From Gammaproteobacteria bacterium (lineage in GTDB: Bacteria > Pseudomonadota > Gammaproteobacteria > Xanthomonadales > Xanthomonadaceae), in NCBI GenBank assembly GCA_012510865.1, contig JAAZHF010000292.1, forward strand, positions 1 to 6,099: a DNA stretch of 6,099 bases, read 5' to 3'. Shown here one piece after another: positions 1 to 5,042 of this stretch (position 1 is its first letter; each line of letters starts with the position of its first letter). Position numbers and translations under genes: made by a program. The notes under the pieces are model-generated. The model made no database searches, was not told the DNA's origin, and worked only from the letters and a program-made list of their open reading frames with translations.

Positions 1-379
1 ACCGTCTGGCGCGCATACGGGTACAGGACGGCCGGGCACTGGGGGCCCAGCATGGCATCCAGCGAGTTGTCGTCGAAGCCCGACATGTTGAACACGCCGG
101 CCTGCTCGACCTCGACCAGGTAGGCGACCTTGTCCTCGCCAGCTTGCAGGTCAGGTTGATGCCCAGCACCACCTCGAACGCGGACTCGCCCAAGCGCGTG
201 ACCTTCTGGTTGAGGTTCATCTGCAGCTGGGGCTGACCGGTCTCGGAGAAGGTCTGCGGCGCCTTCGGCGATTCGAACGAGACGTCCTTGACGTAGATCT
301 TCTCGACGGTGAACTGCGCGCCTGCGGGCTGCTCCGCGCCGGCTGCACCGTTCGCGTTCATGGCTTCTTGCTCGGACAT
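1..379 (-). pseudogene. secB: Protein-export chaperone SecB, frameshifted, 3' end outside window
   Basis: SecB is a cytosolic tetrameric chaperone that keeps preproteins unfolded and hands them to SecA. The ATG at 377-379 opens a frame with an Ala/Gly-rich N-terminus, then the hallmark run [11 protein letters not shown] (residues 28-38) and NLNQKV (55-60), ending at [13 protein letters not shown] (67-79). After Lys79 (codon 143-145) this frame loses all similarity. The frame that starts with the codon at 141-143 instead gives [18 protein letters not shown] and later [17 protein letters not shown], which is clearly the rest of SecB. Restoring one missing base at about 142/143 (for example AAG-GCT for AAGCT) rejoins the two halves. 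The shifted frame stays open to the window edge, so a read-through product would carry an unrelated tail. The protein should be about 160-170 residues, so roughly the last quarter lies outside. The cause may be a sequencing or assembly error or a real mutation. The upstream rhodanese gene is the usual neighbour. The family call is very sure; whether the gene is truly broken is not. Confidence 0.9.
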
Positions 380-416
380 CTTCGGGACACTCCAGCGGAA
401 TTCTGTGAAGAGGGGG

Positions 417-422
417 ATTATC
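417..422 (-). promoter_or_regulatory. Candidate extended -10 promoter of secB
   Basis: On the minus strand the intergenic sequence reads TGCGATAAT. This is a -10 hexamer GATAAT (5 of 6 to consensus) preceded by TG with one base between, the extended -10 arrangement. No convincing -35 hexamer is seen 17 bp upstream (GGAAGT at 440-445). Transcription would begin near 410 and leave a leader of about 30 nt. That leader carries GGAG some 10 nt before the secB ATG as a weak ribosome binding site. This suggests secB can be transcribed independently of the rhodanese gene. Inferred from sequence only. Confidence 0.45.
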
Positions 423-437
423 GCACGCCGCGCGCGG

Positions 438-878
438 CTACTTCCCGCGGCCGCGGGCCAGCGGCAGGTCCGCGCCCTGCCAGGCGCCGATTCCGCCCTC
501 GAGCACGTAGACCTTCTCGAAGCCGGCCTTGCGCAGGCGCCTGGCGGCGTCGACCGCGGTCATGCCCGCCTTGCACACCGCCACCACCGGCAGCGACCGG
601 GCCGCGGCCAGGGCCTTGTTCTCCGGGTCGAACTGGGCCATCTGCACGTTCTTCGAGCCGGGGATGTGCCCCTTCTCGAAGTCGGGCGCGGGCCGCAGGT
701 CGACGACCAGGGCGTTCTCGCGGTTGATCAGGGCGGTCAGCTCGGCCGGGCGCAGGCTCTTGAAACCCCGGAACAGGCGCGCGACCTCGGTGTAGACCAG
801 GGCGACGGTGATGCCGGCCAGGGCGATCGAGAGCATGGGGTTGCGGCCGAGGAAGGCCCACAGTTCTTCGAAGTTCAC
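438..878 (-). CDS. yibN: Membrane-anchored rhodanese-like protein (YibN type)
   Basis: A 146-residue protein with one N-terminal membrane helix (about residues 14-35, after the short lead GRNP) followed by a single rhodanese domain (about 42-142). Domain landmarks are [20 protein letters not shown] (58-77), the catalytic loop CKAGMT with Cys102, and the end motif [16 protein letters not shown] (125-140). The opening (GRNPMLSIA) and the ending (LPLARGRGK) closely resemble E. coli YibN, which also sits just upstream of secB. Members carry persulfide sulfur on the loop cysteine, but the physiological acceptor is unknown. The canonical loop is CxxGxR; here Thr107 replaces the Arg. The start is GTG at 876-878, chosen because it preserves the YibN-like N-terminus; it has no clear Shine-Dalgarno. 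Met15 is a less likely start because it would cut into the helix. The stop TAG is 58 nt before secB, with no grxC between. The domain call is firm; the orthology to yibN is likely. Confidence 0.9.
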   Translation of the reverse strand: MNFEELWAFLGRNPMLSIALAGITVALVYTEVARLFRGFKSLRPAELTALINRENALVVDLRPAPDFEKGHIPGSKNVQMAQFDPENKALAAARSLPVVAVCKAGMTAVDAARRLRKAGFEKVYVLEGGIGAWQGADLPLARGRGK

Positions 879-907
879 GGTGCGCGCGGATCCGACGGCG
901 GGCCGCG

Positions 908-936
908 ATTGTCGCCCAGCGCCGACGGTGGCGCAA
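908..936 (-). promoter_or_regulatory. Candidate sigma-70 promoter of the rhodanese gene
   Basis: In the 67-nt gap between the lipoprotein stop and the rhodanese start, the minus strand holds TTGCGC (931-936), a 17-bp spacer, then GACAAT (908-913). The -10 matches consensus at 4 of 6 and the -35 at 3 of 6, with ideal spacing. Transcription would start near 901, about 23 nt before the GTG. It is a weak, purely sequence-based call, and the gene could equally be read from the upstream thioesterase-lipoprotein transcript. Confidence 0.35.
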
Positions 937-945
937 AGGCCGCCG

Positions 946-1407
946 CTATTCGCCGTCCCAGAAGTCCGGCAGGCCGGCGGTGTTCCACCAGGTGCGCGCC
1001 TCCTCGTCCCAGCGCCAGGTTTCGCGGTAGCGCATGCCGCGCTCGGCCATGGTGTGCCGGTTGACGACGCCGATGTCGATCTCGCGCTGCACGGTGCCCG
1101 CGTCCGCCTGCCGCGTCCCCAGCTCGCGGTAGTGCGAGACCTGGACCTGGTTGAAGCGCTCGAACTCGACGTCGCTCAGCGGATGGCGGGCCCGGTAGGC
1201 CGGGTCGACCAGGTTCCAGGCGCCCTCGAAGTCACCCCAGCGGATGGCCGCCGACCAGGCGTACTGCGCACGCTGCAGCGAGTCGCCCTGGTTGGAGCCG
1301 GCGCAGCCCGGCACGAGCAGGGCGGCGGCCAGCAGGGCCGGAAGGGCGAGGAAGGTCTGGCGGCGCGTGAGTCGCATGGCGGGGTCCCCGGGGGCGTCGC
1401 CGGGCAT
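946..1407 (-). CDS. Uncharacterised Trp-rich lipoprotein
   Basis: I do not recognise the family by name. The 153-residue product has a basic n-region (RLTRRQ, 12-17), a hydrophobic stretch (19-32) and a lipobox LVPGC with Cys35, so it should be processed by Lgt and signal peptidase II. Ala at +2 gives no inner-membrane retention signal, so outer-membrane sorting is inferred. The mature part (about 119 residues) has eight tryptophans, including WRWDEEARTWWN near the end. Its pattern of two N-terminal helices (with WSAAIRWGDFEGAWNLVDP), a third helix and then beta-prone segments would suit an NTF2-like fold; this is only a guess from pattern. The ATG at 1405-1407 is favoured because AGGGGGT lies 4-5 nt upstream and the thioesterase stop ends 1 nt before, implying translational coupling. 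The in-frame Met11 (ATG at 1375-1377) would give a more typical short signal peptide but a poorer ribosome site. The RR pair is Tat-like but lacks the hydrophobic residue expected at the second position after it. Confidence 0.85.
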   Translation of the reverse strand: MPGDAPGDPAMRLTRRQTFLALPALLAAALLVPGCAGSNQGDSLQRAQYAWSAAIRWGDFEGAWNLVDPAYRARHPLSDVEFERFNQVQVSHYRELGTRQADAGTVQREIDIGVVNRHTMAERGMRYRETWRWDEEARTWWNTAGLPDFWDGE

Positions 1408-1408
1408 G

Positions 1409-1867
1409 CTACCCCCTGGCGATCGCGGCGTACCCGGCGCGCAGCGTGGTGGCGAGGCCGCCGCCGGGCAGGGGCACGCTGGCGGCGATGCGCACGCGGG
1501 CGCGGCCGCGGCTGCGCAATGCCTCGTCGAACGGAGCCCAGCCGCTGCCGTCGGCGAGGGTCGCGGTCGCCTGCAGGTCGGCGTAGAGCGGGGCGAGGTA
1601 GCGGACCTCGCTGTCGGCCACGAACACGTCGGCCGCGATGCCGAGCTGGCGGCAGCGCAGCGTCACCAGGCCCCAGCCGGCCAGGGTCATGAGCGAGACC
1701 AGGCTGCCCCCGAAGGCGCAGTCCTTGTCGTTGACGTTGAGCGCCAGCGGCGCGCGCAGGGTCAGCGCATCGCCCTCGATGCCGGCGATGGTGATGTCCA
1801 TCGCGGCCACCGGCGGCATCGAGCGGTAGTGCGCATCCAGCGCGCGGAGTTCTTCTTCCAGTTGCAT
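1409..1867 (-). CDS. YiiD_C-type hotdog-fold thioesterase
   Basis: A 152-residue single-domain protein with the marks of the YiiD C-terminal thioesterase family: NVNDKDCAFGGSL (44-56), then AGWGLVTL (63-70) at the end of the central hotdog helix, and DSEVRYLAPL (85-94), which forms the following strand. Family members are predicted to hydrolyse acyl-CoA or acyl-ACP thioesters; a fused or free YiiD_C domain is also found in FabY-type fatty-acid initiation proteins. The acetyltransferase domain that E. coli YiiD carries before it is absent. The substrate cannot be told from sequence. The start ATG at 1865-1867 gives MQLEEELRALDAHY, a sensible N-terminal helix. The region just upstream is C-rich on this strand and offers no Shine-Dalgarno. 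The TAG stop at 1409-1411 is followed after 1 nt by the lipoprotein start, so the two are very probably co-translated. It is divergent from hemD. The same reading frame stays open far upstream across hemD-hemX-hemY, which is a GC artefact and not part of this gene. Confidence 0.88.
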   Translation of the reverse strand: MQLEEELRALDAHYRSMPPVAAMDITIAGIEGDALTLRAPLALNVNDKDCAFGGSLVSLMTLAGWGLVTLRCRQLGIAADVFVADSEVRYLAPLYADLQATATLADGSGWAPFDEALRSRGRARVRIAASVPLPGGGLATTLRAGYAAIARG

Positions 1868-1869
1868 TC

Positions 1870-1900
1870 GGGGTGGTCCGGGGACATCGGGGGGGTGGGG
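1870..1900 (+). promoter_or_regulatory. G-quadruplex motif in the thioesterase/hemD divergent gap
   Basis: Four G-tracts of at least four bases lie on the plus strand: 1870-1873, 1880-1883, 1889-1895 and 1897-1900, with loops of 6, 5 and 1 nt. This satisfies even a strict G4 pattern. It takes up nearly half of the 75-nt gap between two divergent start codons and begins 3 nt from the thioesterase ATG. On the hemD-sense strand it could fold in single-stranded DNA or in the hemD leader. In the thioesterase leader the complement is a C-rich tract that would replace the ribosome binding site. No recognisable -35/-10 pair is seen in the rest of the gap on either strand. Confidence 0.5.
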
Positions 1901-1926
1901 CGGCGCCTTGCGGGAGCCCGCGCGAG

Positions 1927-1941
1927 GCACCAAGCTGGTGC
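1927..1941. repeat. Inverted repeat abutting the hemD start codon
   Basis: The arms GCACCA and TGGTGC are separated by AGC, a perfect 6-bp stem ending one base before the hemD ATG at 1943. It lies exactly where a Shine-Dalgarno would be expected, and none is seen. It could be an operator half-site pair or an mRNA hairpin that limits initiation. It may also be chance in a GC-rich gap. Confidence 0.45.
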
Positions 1942-1942
1942 G

Positions 1943-2719
1943 ATGCCCGCGCACGCCACTCCCGGACGGCTGTCCGGATGCTACGTCATCTCCCTGCGTC
2001 CGGTGGGAGGCCACGGCGCCGTGCGCCGCGCCGCCGCCGCGCTCGGCGCGCGGACCCTGGCGCTGTCGCCCTGGCGCATCGTGCCGCTCGACTCCGACAA
2101 CGCACGCGGCGGCCTGGAGCGGGCACTGGCGGCACCGCGCGTGGTGTTCACCAGCCCGGCCGCGGTCGCCGCCGCTGCCGCCCTGCAGCCGCTTCGACCG
2201 CGTGCCGGGCAGGCCTGGCTGGCGGTCGGCGCGGGCACGGCCCGGGCGCTCGAGCGCGCCGGCGCGGGCGGCGTCGAATCCCCGCCCCGGATGGACAGCG
2301 AGGGCCTGTTGGCCCTGCCCGCGCTGCAGGACGTCCGTGGCATGGACGTCGGGCTGGTGACCGCGCCCGGCGGCCGCGGCGTGATCGCGGCCACGCTCGC
2401 CGCCCGCGGCGCGCGCGTGCTGCGTGCGAACGTCTACCAGCGGGTGCCGGTGCCGCCCGCCCCGCGGGCGGTGGCCGCGCTGCGCGCGCGCGACGCGCCG
2501 GCGTTCCTGCTGCTGAGCAGCGGCGAAGCCCTCGAACACGTGCTCGCGAGCCTGCCCGCCGAGGCGCTCGCGGCCCTGCGCCGCGCCGCCGTGGTGGCGG
2601 CCAGCGAGCGGCTCGCCGAGCTGGCGCGCGGACGCGGGCTGGCGGTGGCCGCGGTGGCCGCAAGCGCGCGCCCCGCGGCGATGCTCGCGGCCTGCGTCGA
2701 AGCCGCTGCAAGGCCCTAA
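1943..2719 (+). CDS. hemD: Uroporphyrinogen-III synthase
   Basis: HemD closes linear hydroxymethylbilane with inversion of ring D to give uroporphyrinogen III, the branch-point precursor of heme and siroheme; it is cytosolic. The 258-residue length is normal. The protein is poorly conserved across bacteria, but the landmarks are here in order: YVISLRP (14-20), VVFTSPAAV (67-75), WLAVGAGTARAL (92-103), RMDSEGLLALP (116-126), GLVTAPGGRGV (137-147), ANVYQRV (162-168), LLLSSGEALEHVL (189-201) and VVAASERLAE (217-226). These fit the two alternating lobes of the fold. The start ATG at 1943 is the only reasonable one before the first conserved strand; the first 12 residues are not conserved and there is no Shine-Dalgarno, so exact initiation is uncertain. 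The frame stays open upstream to 1244 by GC bias alone. hemX and hemY follow on the same strand; hemC, which precedes hemD in E. coli, is not adjacent here. Confidence 0.95.
   Translation: MPAHATPGRLSGCYVISLRPVGGHGAVRRAAAALGARTLALSPWRIVPLDSDNARGGLERALAAPRVVFTSPAAVAAAAALQPLRPRAGQAWLAVGAGTARALERAGAGGVESPPRMDSEGLLALPALQDVRGMDVGLVTAPGGRGVIAATLAARGARVLRANVYQRVPVPPAPRAVAALRARDAPAFLLLSSGEALEHVLASLPAEALAALRRAAVVAASERLAELARGRGLAVAAVAASARPAAMLAACVEAAARP
1962..1977. repeat. Inverted repeat inside the first codons of hemD
   Basis: CCGGAC and GTCCGG flank a GGCT loop, a perfect 6-bp GC stem with a tetraloop covering codons 7-12 of hemD. Together with the repeat at 1927-1941 it brackets the initiation region. 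Stable hairpins here would be expected to affect ribosome loading. GC-rich coding DNA also produces such stems by chance. Confidence 0.4.
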
Positions 2720-2720
2720 C

Positions 2721-2756
2721 ATGGGCGCCCCCCGCGCAATCCTCCGCGAACCGTGA
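2721..2756 (+). other. Possible 11-codon micro-ORF bridging hemD and hemX
   Basis: ATG at 2721 lies 1 nt after the hemD TAA stop and opens a frame MGAPRAILREP that ends in TGA at 2754-2756. That stop overlaps the GTG start of hemX (GTGA, 2753-2756). AAGG at 2710-2713 sits 7 nt before the ATG as a plausible ribosome site, while hemX itself has none nearby. The arrangement would let ribosomes leaving hemD re-initiate, translate 11 codons and re-initiate again at hemX. The peptide resembles nothing I know. It could easily be coincidental, since hemX could also start by direct re-initiation. Confidence 0.3.
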
Positions 2757-3781
2757 ACCCGTCCGAGTCCCCTGCCGCGGCGCCCGCCCCGGCCCGCGCG
2801 CCGCGTCGCAGCCCGGCGCTGTCCTGGCTGCTGCTGTTCGTGCTGCTGCCGATCGCCGCCGCCCTGGGCTGGCGCGCGTGGCAGGCCGAGGTCGACGCAC
2901 GGCGCACCGCCGACGAGGCGGATGCGCTGCGCATCGAGGCGCTGGAGCAGCGGCTGCTGCACCTGCGCGAGGGCCAACAGGCACAGTCCAAGCGGCTGCA
3001 GCAGGCGGAAGCCACCAATCGCCTGCTGCGCGACGAGCTGCTGGCCATCGGCCAGCGCGCGGCCCTGCTCGAGGACAGCGTGCAGCGCCTGGCCGAGCCG
3101 GCCGAGGATGCCGCCCGGGCCCTGCGCCTGGACGAGGTCGAACTGCTGCTCGCGCAGGGCCAGCAGCGACTGCTGCTCTCGGGCGACCTCGACGGCGCGC
3201 GCCGCGCCTATGCGCTCGCGGCACGGCTGCTCGATGCCCTGACCGAGCCCTCCGACATCGACCTGCGCCAGGTGCTCGCGCAGGAGCAGTCGATGCTCGA
3301 CGCCCTGGGCGAGGATCCGCGCGTGGCCGCGGTCGCCCGGATCGACGCGTTCGAATCCCGGCTCGGCACGCCGCCGCTGCGCCCCGACTCCGCCACCGGC
3401 CGCGGACCGGGCGCAGGCGACGCGTCGTGGTACCGGCGGCTGGCCGCGCGCATCGTCGACGTGCGCCGCAGCGACGACGCCATGGCCGCCGGCGCCGGCG
3501 ACCGCGCGGCGGCGATCGCGGCGCTGCGCCTGGAGCTGGCGCTGGCACGCACGGCCGCGGAGCGCCGCGACGAGGCGGCCCATGCGGCCGCCCTGGGGCG
3601 CGCCTCGGCGTGGCTGCCGCGGCTGTGGCCGGAGTCTCCCGCGCTCGAGGCCCACAGGCGCGAGCTCGCGGCCATCGCCGCGATGCCGCTCATGCCGGCG
3701 CTGCCCGGGCTCGGCACCACCCTGGGCGAACTGCGGCTGCGGCGCGAGCGTGCCCGCGGCGCGCCCGACGTGGCAGGCTGA
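2753..3781 (+). CDS. hemX: HemX-family membrane protein of the hem operon
   Basis: A 342-residue protein with a Pro/Ala-rich cytoplasmic N-terminus (1-22), a single membrane helix (about 23-42) and a long periplasmic part. That part begins with a Glu/Gln/Leu-rich coiled coil (about 44-115) and continues with the helical HemX region, which holds LDEVELLLAQGQQRLLLSGD (126-145), DIDLRQVLAQEQ (168-179) and SWYRRLAARIVDVRR (225-239). Databases often label the family uroporphyrin-III C-methyltransferase, but no SAM-dependent methyltransferase motif is present and that name should not be taken as an activity. Its true role is unresolved; a scaffold or regulatory role at the membrane alongside HemY is an inference from gene order. 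The GTG start at 2753-2755 gives the expected short N-terminus before the helix but has no Shine-Dalgarno. It lies 33 nt after the hemD stop, so coupling to upstream translation is likely. A low-complexity Pro/Gly/Asp stretch (about 207-224) interrupts the conserved part. Confidence 0.92.
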   Translation: MNPSESPAAAPAPARAPRRSPALSWLLLFVLLPIAAALGWRAWQAEVDARRTADEADALRIEALEQRLLHLREGQQAQSKRLQQAEATNRLLRDELLAIGQRAALLEDSVQRLAEPAEDAARALRLDEVELLLAQGQQRLLLSGDLDGARRAYALAARLLDALTEPSDIDLRQVLAQEQSMLDALGEDPRVAAVARIDAFESRLGTPPLRPDSATGRGPGAGDASWYRRLAARIVDVRRSDDAMAAGAGDRAAAIAALRLELALARTAAERRDEAAHAAALGRASAWLPRLWPESPALEAHRRELAAIAAMPLMPALPGLGTTLGELRLRRERARGAPDVAG

Positions 3782-3823
3782 ACGGGCGCACGAGGCGCGG
3801 CGGCCAGTGAACGCGGCCGCGAC

Positions 3824-3843
3824 GCCACCCCCGGTACGGTGGC
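3824..3843. repeat. Inverted repeat in the hemX-hemY gap
   Basis: GCCACC and GGTGGC flank an 8-nt loop in the 84-nt spacer between hemX and hemY, ending 10 nt before the hemY Shine-Dalgarno. No T-tract follows, so it is not a typical intrinsic terminator. It might stabilise or process the transcript, or be chance. No promoter is recognised in the rest of this spacer. Confidence 0.35.
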
Positions 3844-3853
3844 CCGAGCATCC

Positions 3854-3858
3854 GGAGG
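3854..3858 (+). promoter_or_regulatory. Ribosome binding site fixing the hemY start
   Basis: GGAGG lies 7 nt before the ATG at 3866. It is the best Shine-Dalgarno among the plus-strand genes and decides the start against the in-frame GTG at 3839, which would add nine non-conserved residues before MNLFRNLL. Confidence 0.85.
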
Positions 3859-3865
3859 CCTGCCC

Positions 3866-5032
3866 ATGAACCTGTTCCGCAACCTGCTTGTCTGGATCCT
3901 GCTCGCGATCATCGGTGCCCTCGCCTGGCACCTGCTCGCCCAGGACCCCGGCTACGTGCTGGTCCGCTACCGCGGCTGGGACTACACCACCAACCTGCTC
4001 TGGCTCTCGGTCGGCGTGGTGGCCGTGCTGTTCGTGCTGTGGCTGCTGTGGAGCCTGGTCGCGCTGCCGCTGCGGGCGCTGCGCCGCCGCCGCGAGCGCC
4101 AGTCGCGCGAACGCCTGGGCACGGGCCTGGAGGCCCTGCACCAGGGCCACTACGCGCGCGCCGAGAAGCTGCTGCCGCAGGCGGCCGCCGACAGCGACGC
4201 CGCGATCGCGCGCCTGGCCGCCGCCCGTGCCGCGGTCGCCCGCGGCGACCATGCAGCGGCGCGCATGCATCTCGACGCCATCGACTCCGGGCACGCACTG
4301 ACGCGCGCCATCGGCCGCGCCGAGCTGGCGCTGGCCGAGGACCGCCCGACCGACGCCCTGGTCGCACTGGACGATCCGGCCGCGCAGCCGCTGTCCCCGC
4401 GCGGGCTGGCCCTCCGCGCCGATGCCCTGGCCGCCTCGCGCCAGGCCGGCGAGGCCTACGCCCTGCTGGGCGCGCTGCGCCAGCAGCAGGCCCTGCCCGA
4501 GGCCGCACTCGCCGACCGCGAGCGGCGCTGGGCGGCGAGCGCCCTGGCCGAGGCCGCAGACGCCAACGCGCTGGCCGACCGCTGGGAGGCCCTGCCCAAG
4601 CCGCTGCGCAGCGAGCCCGAGGTCGTATCGTCGTACGCGACGCGCGCCGCCGCCCTGCGCTGGGAGGACGCCGCGACCTCGAGCATCGAGCACGCGCTGG
4701 ACGCGCGCTGGGACGAGGACCTCGCGGCCCTCTACGGCCGCCTGCCGATCGACCGCCTCGAGCATCGCCGGGCGACCGCCGGCCGCTGGCTGCAGAAGCA
4801 CCCCGGCAGCCCCGCCCTGCTGCTCACGCTGGCGCGGATCGAGCGCTCCGGCGGCCGCTGGCCGGAGGCCGAGGCGCACCTGCACCAGGCGCTGGCCGCG
4901 GGCGCCGGCGCGGAAGCCTGGGAGGAGCTGGGCGACCGCCATGCCGCCGACGGCGACGACGCGCGCGCGCGCGCGGCCTATGCCAACGCCCTGCGCGCCC
5001 TGCGCGGGGAACCGGTCGCGCCGCTCCCGTAG
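3866..5032 (+). CDS. hemY: HemY-family inner-membrane TPR protein
   Basis: A 388-residue protein of the proteobacterial HemY type, not the protoporphyrinogen oxidase also called HemY in Gram-positives. Two membrane helices (about 4-24 and 44-69) enclose a short conserved periplasmic loop, DPGYVLVRYRGWDYTT (27-42), the signature of the HemY N-terminal domain. A basic patch RALRRRRERQSRERLG (70-85) then leads into a large helical repeat region of TPR type. Clear repeat-like units include LGTGLEALHQGHYARAEKLL (84-103) and ARIERSGGRWPEAEAHLHQA (328-347). This part should face the cytoplasm. The family accompanies hemD-hemX in many proteobacteria and is implied in late tetrapyrrole synthesis, but no reaction is established; a scaffold for partner proteins is a reasonable inference from the TPRs. 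The ATG is set by GGAGG 7 nt upstream. The TAG stop (5030-5032) is 10 nt from the stop of the convergent thiolase. A run of eight CG dinucleotides (4960-4975) encodes an Ala/Arg stretch near the C-terminus. Confidence 0.93.
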   Translation: MNLFRNLLVWILLAIIGALAWHLLAQDPGYVLVRYRGWDYTTNLLWLSVGVVAVLFVLWLLWSLVALPLRALRRRRERQSRERLGTGLEALHQGHYARAEKLLPQAAADSDAAIARLAAARAAVARGDHAAARMHLDAIDSGHALTRAIGRAELALAEDRPTDALVALDDPAAQPLSPRGLALRADALAASRQAGEAYALLGALRQQQALPEAALADRERRWAASALAEAADANALADRWEALPKPLRSEPEVVSSYATRAAALRWEDAATSSIEHALDARWDEDLAALYGRLPIDRLEHRRATAGRWLQKHPGSPALLLTLARIERSGGRWPEAEAHLHQALAAGAGAEAWEELGDRHAADGDDARARAAYANALRALRGEPVAPLP

Positions 5033-5042
5033 GGCGCGGCGG

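Noticed and set aside
444..457. 14-bp perfect palindrome CCCGCGGCCGCGGG
   Set aside because: It lies inside the last codons of the rhodanese gene and consists only of G and C. No T-run follows, so it is unlikely to be a terminator or operator.
1244..1942. Upstream extension of the hemD frame to a 491-codon ORF
   Set aside because: The extension lies antisense to the thioesterase and lipoprotein genes and has no HemD-like or other recognisable content; the added residues are GC-bias read-through.
1873..3810. A 645-codon plus-strand frame overlapping hemD and hemX
   Set aside because: Arg/Pro/Ala-rich composition with no motif, and two well-supported genes occupy the same strand in another frame.
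3782..3823. Possible extra promoter or small gene in the first part of the hemX-hemY spacer
   Set aside because: No -10-like element and no coding frame with a start and ribosome site was found.
4960..4975. Run of eight CG dinucleotides, a possible Z-DNA or slippage site
   Set aside because: It is in frame in hemY, encodes an ordinary Ala/Arg stretch and fits the local codon bias, so no special role is needed.
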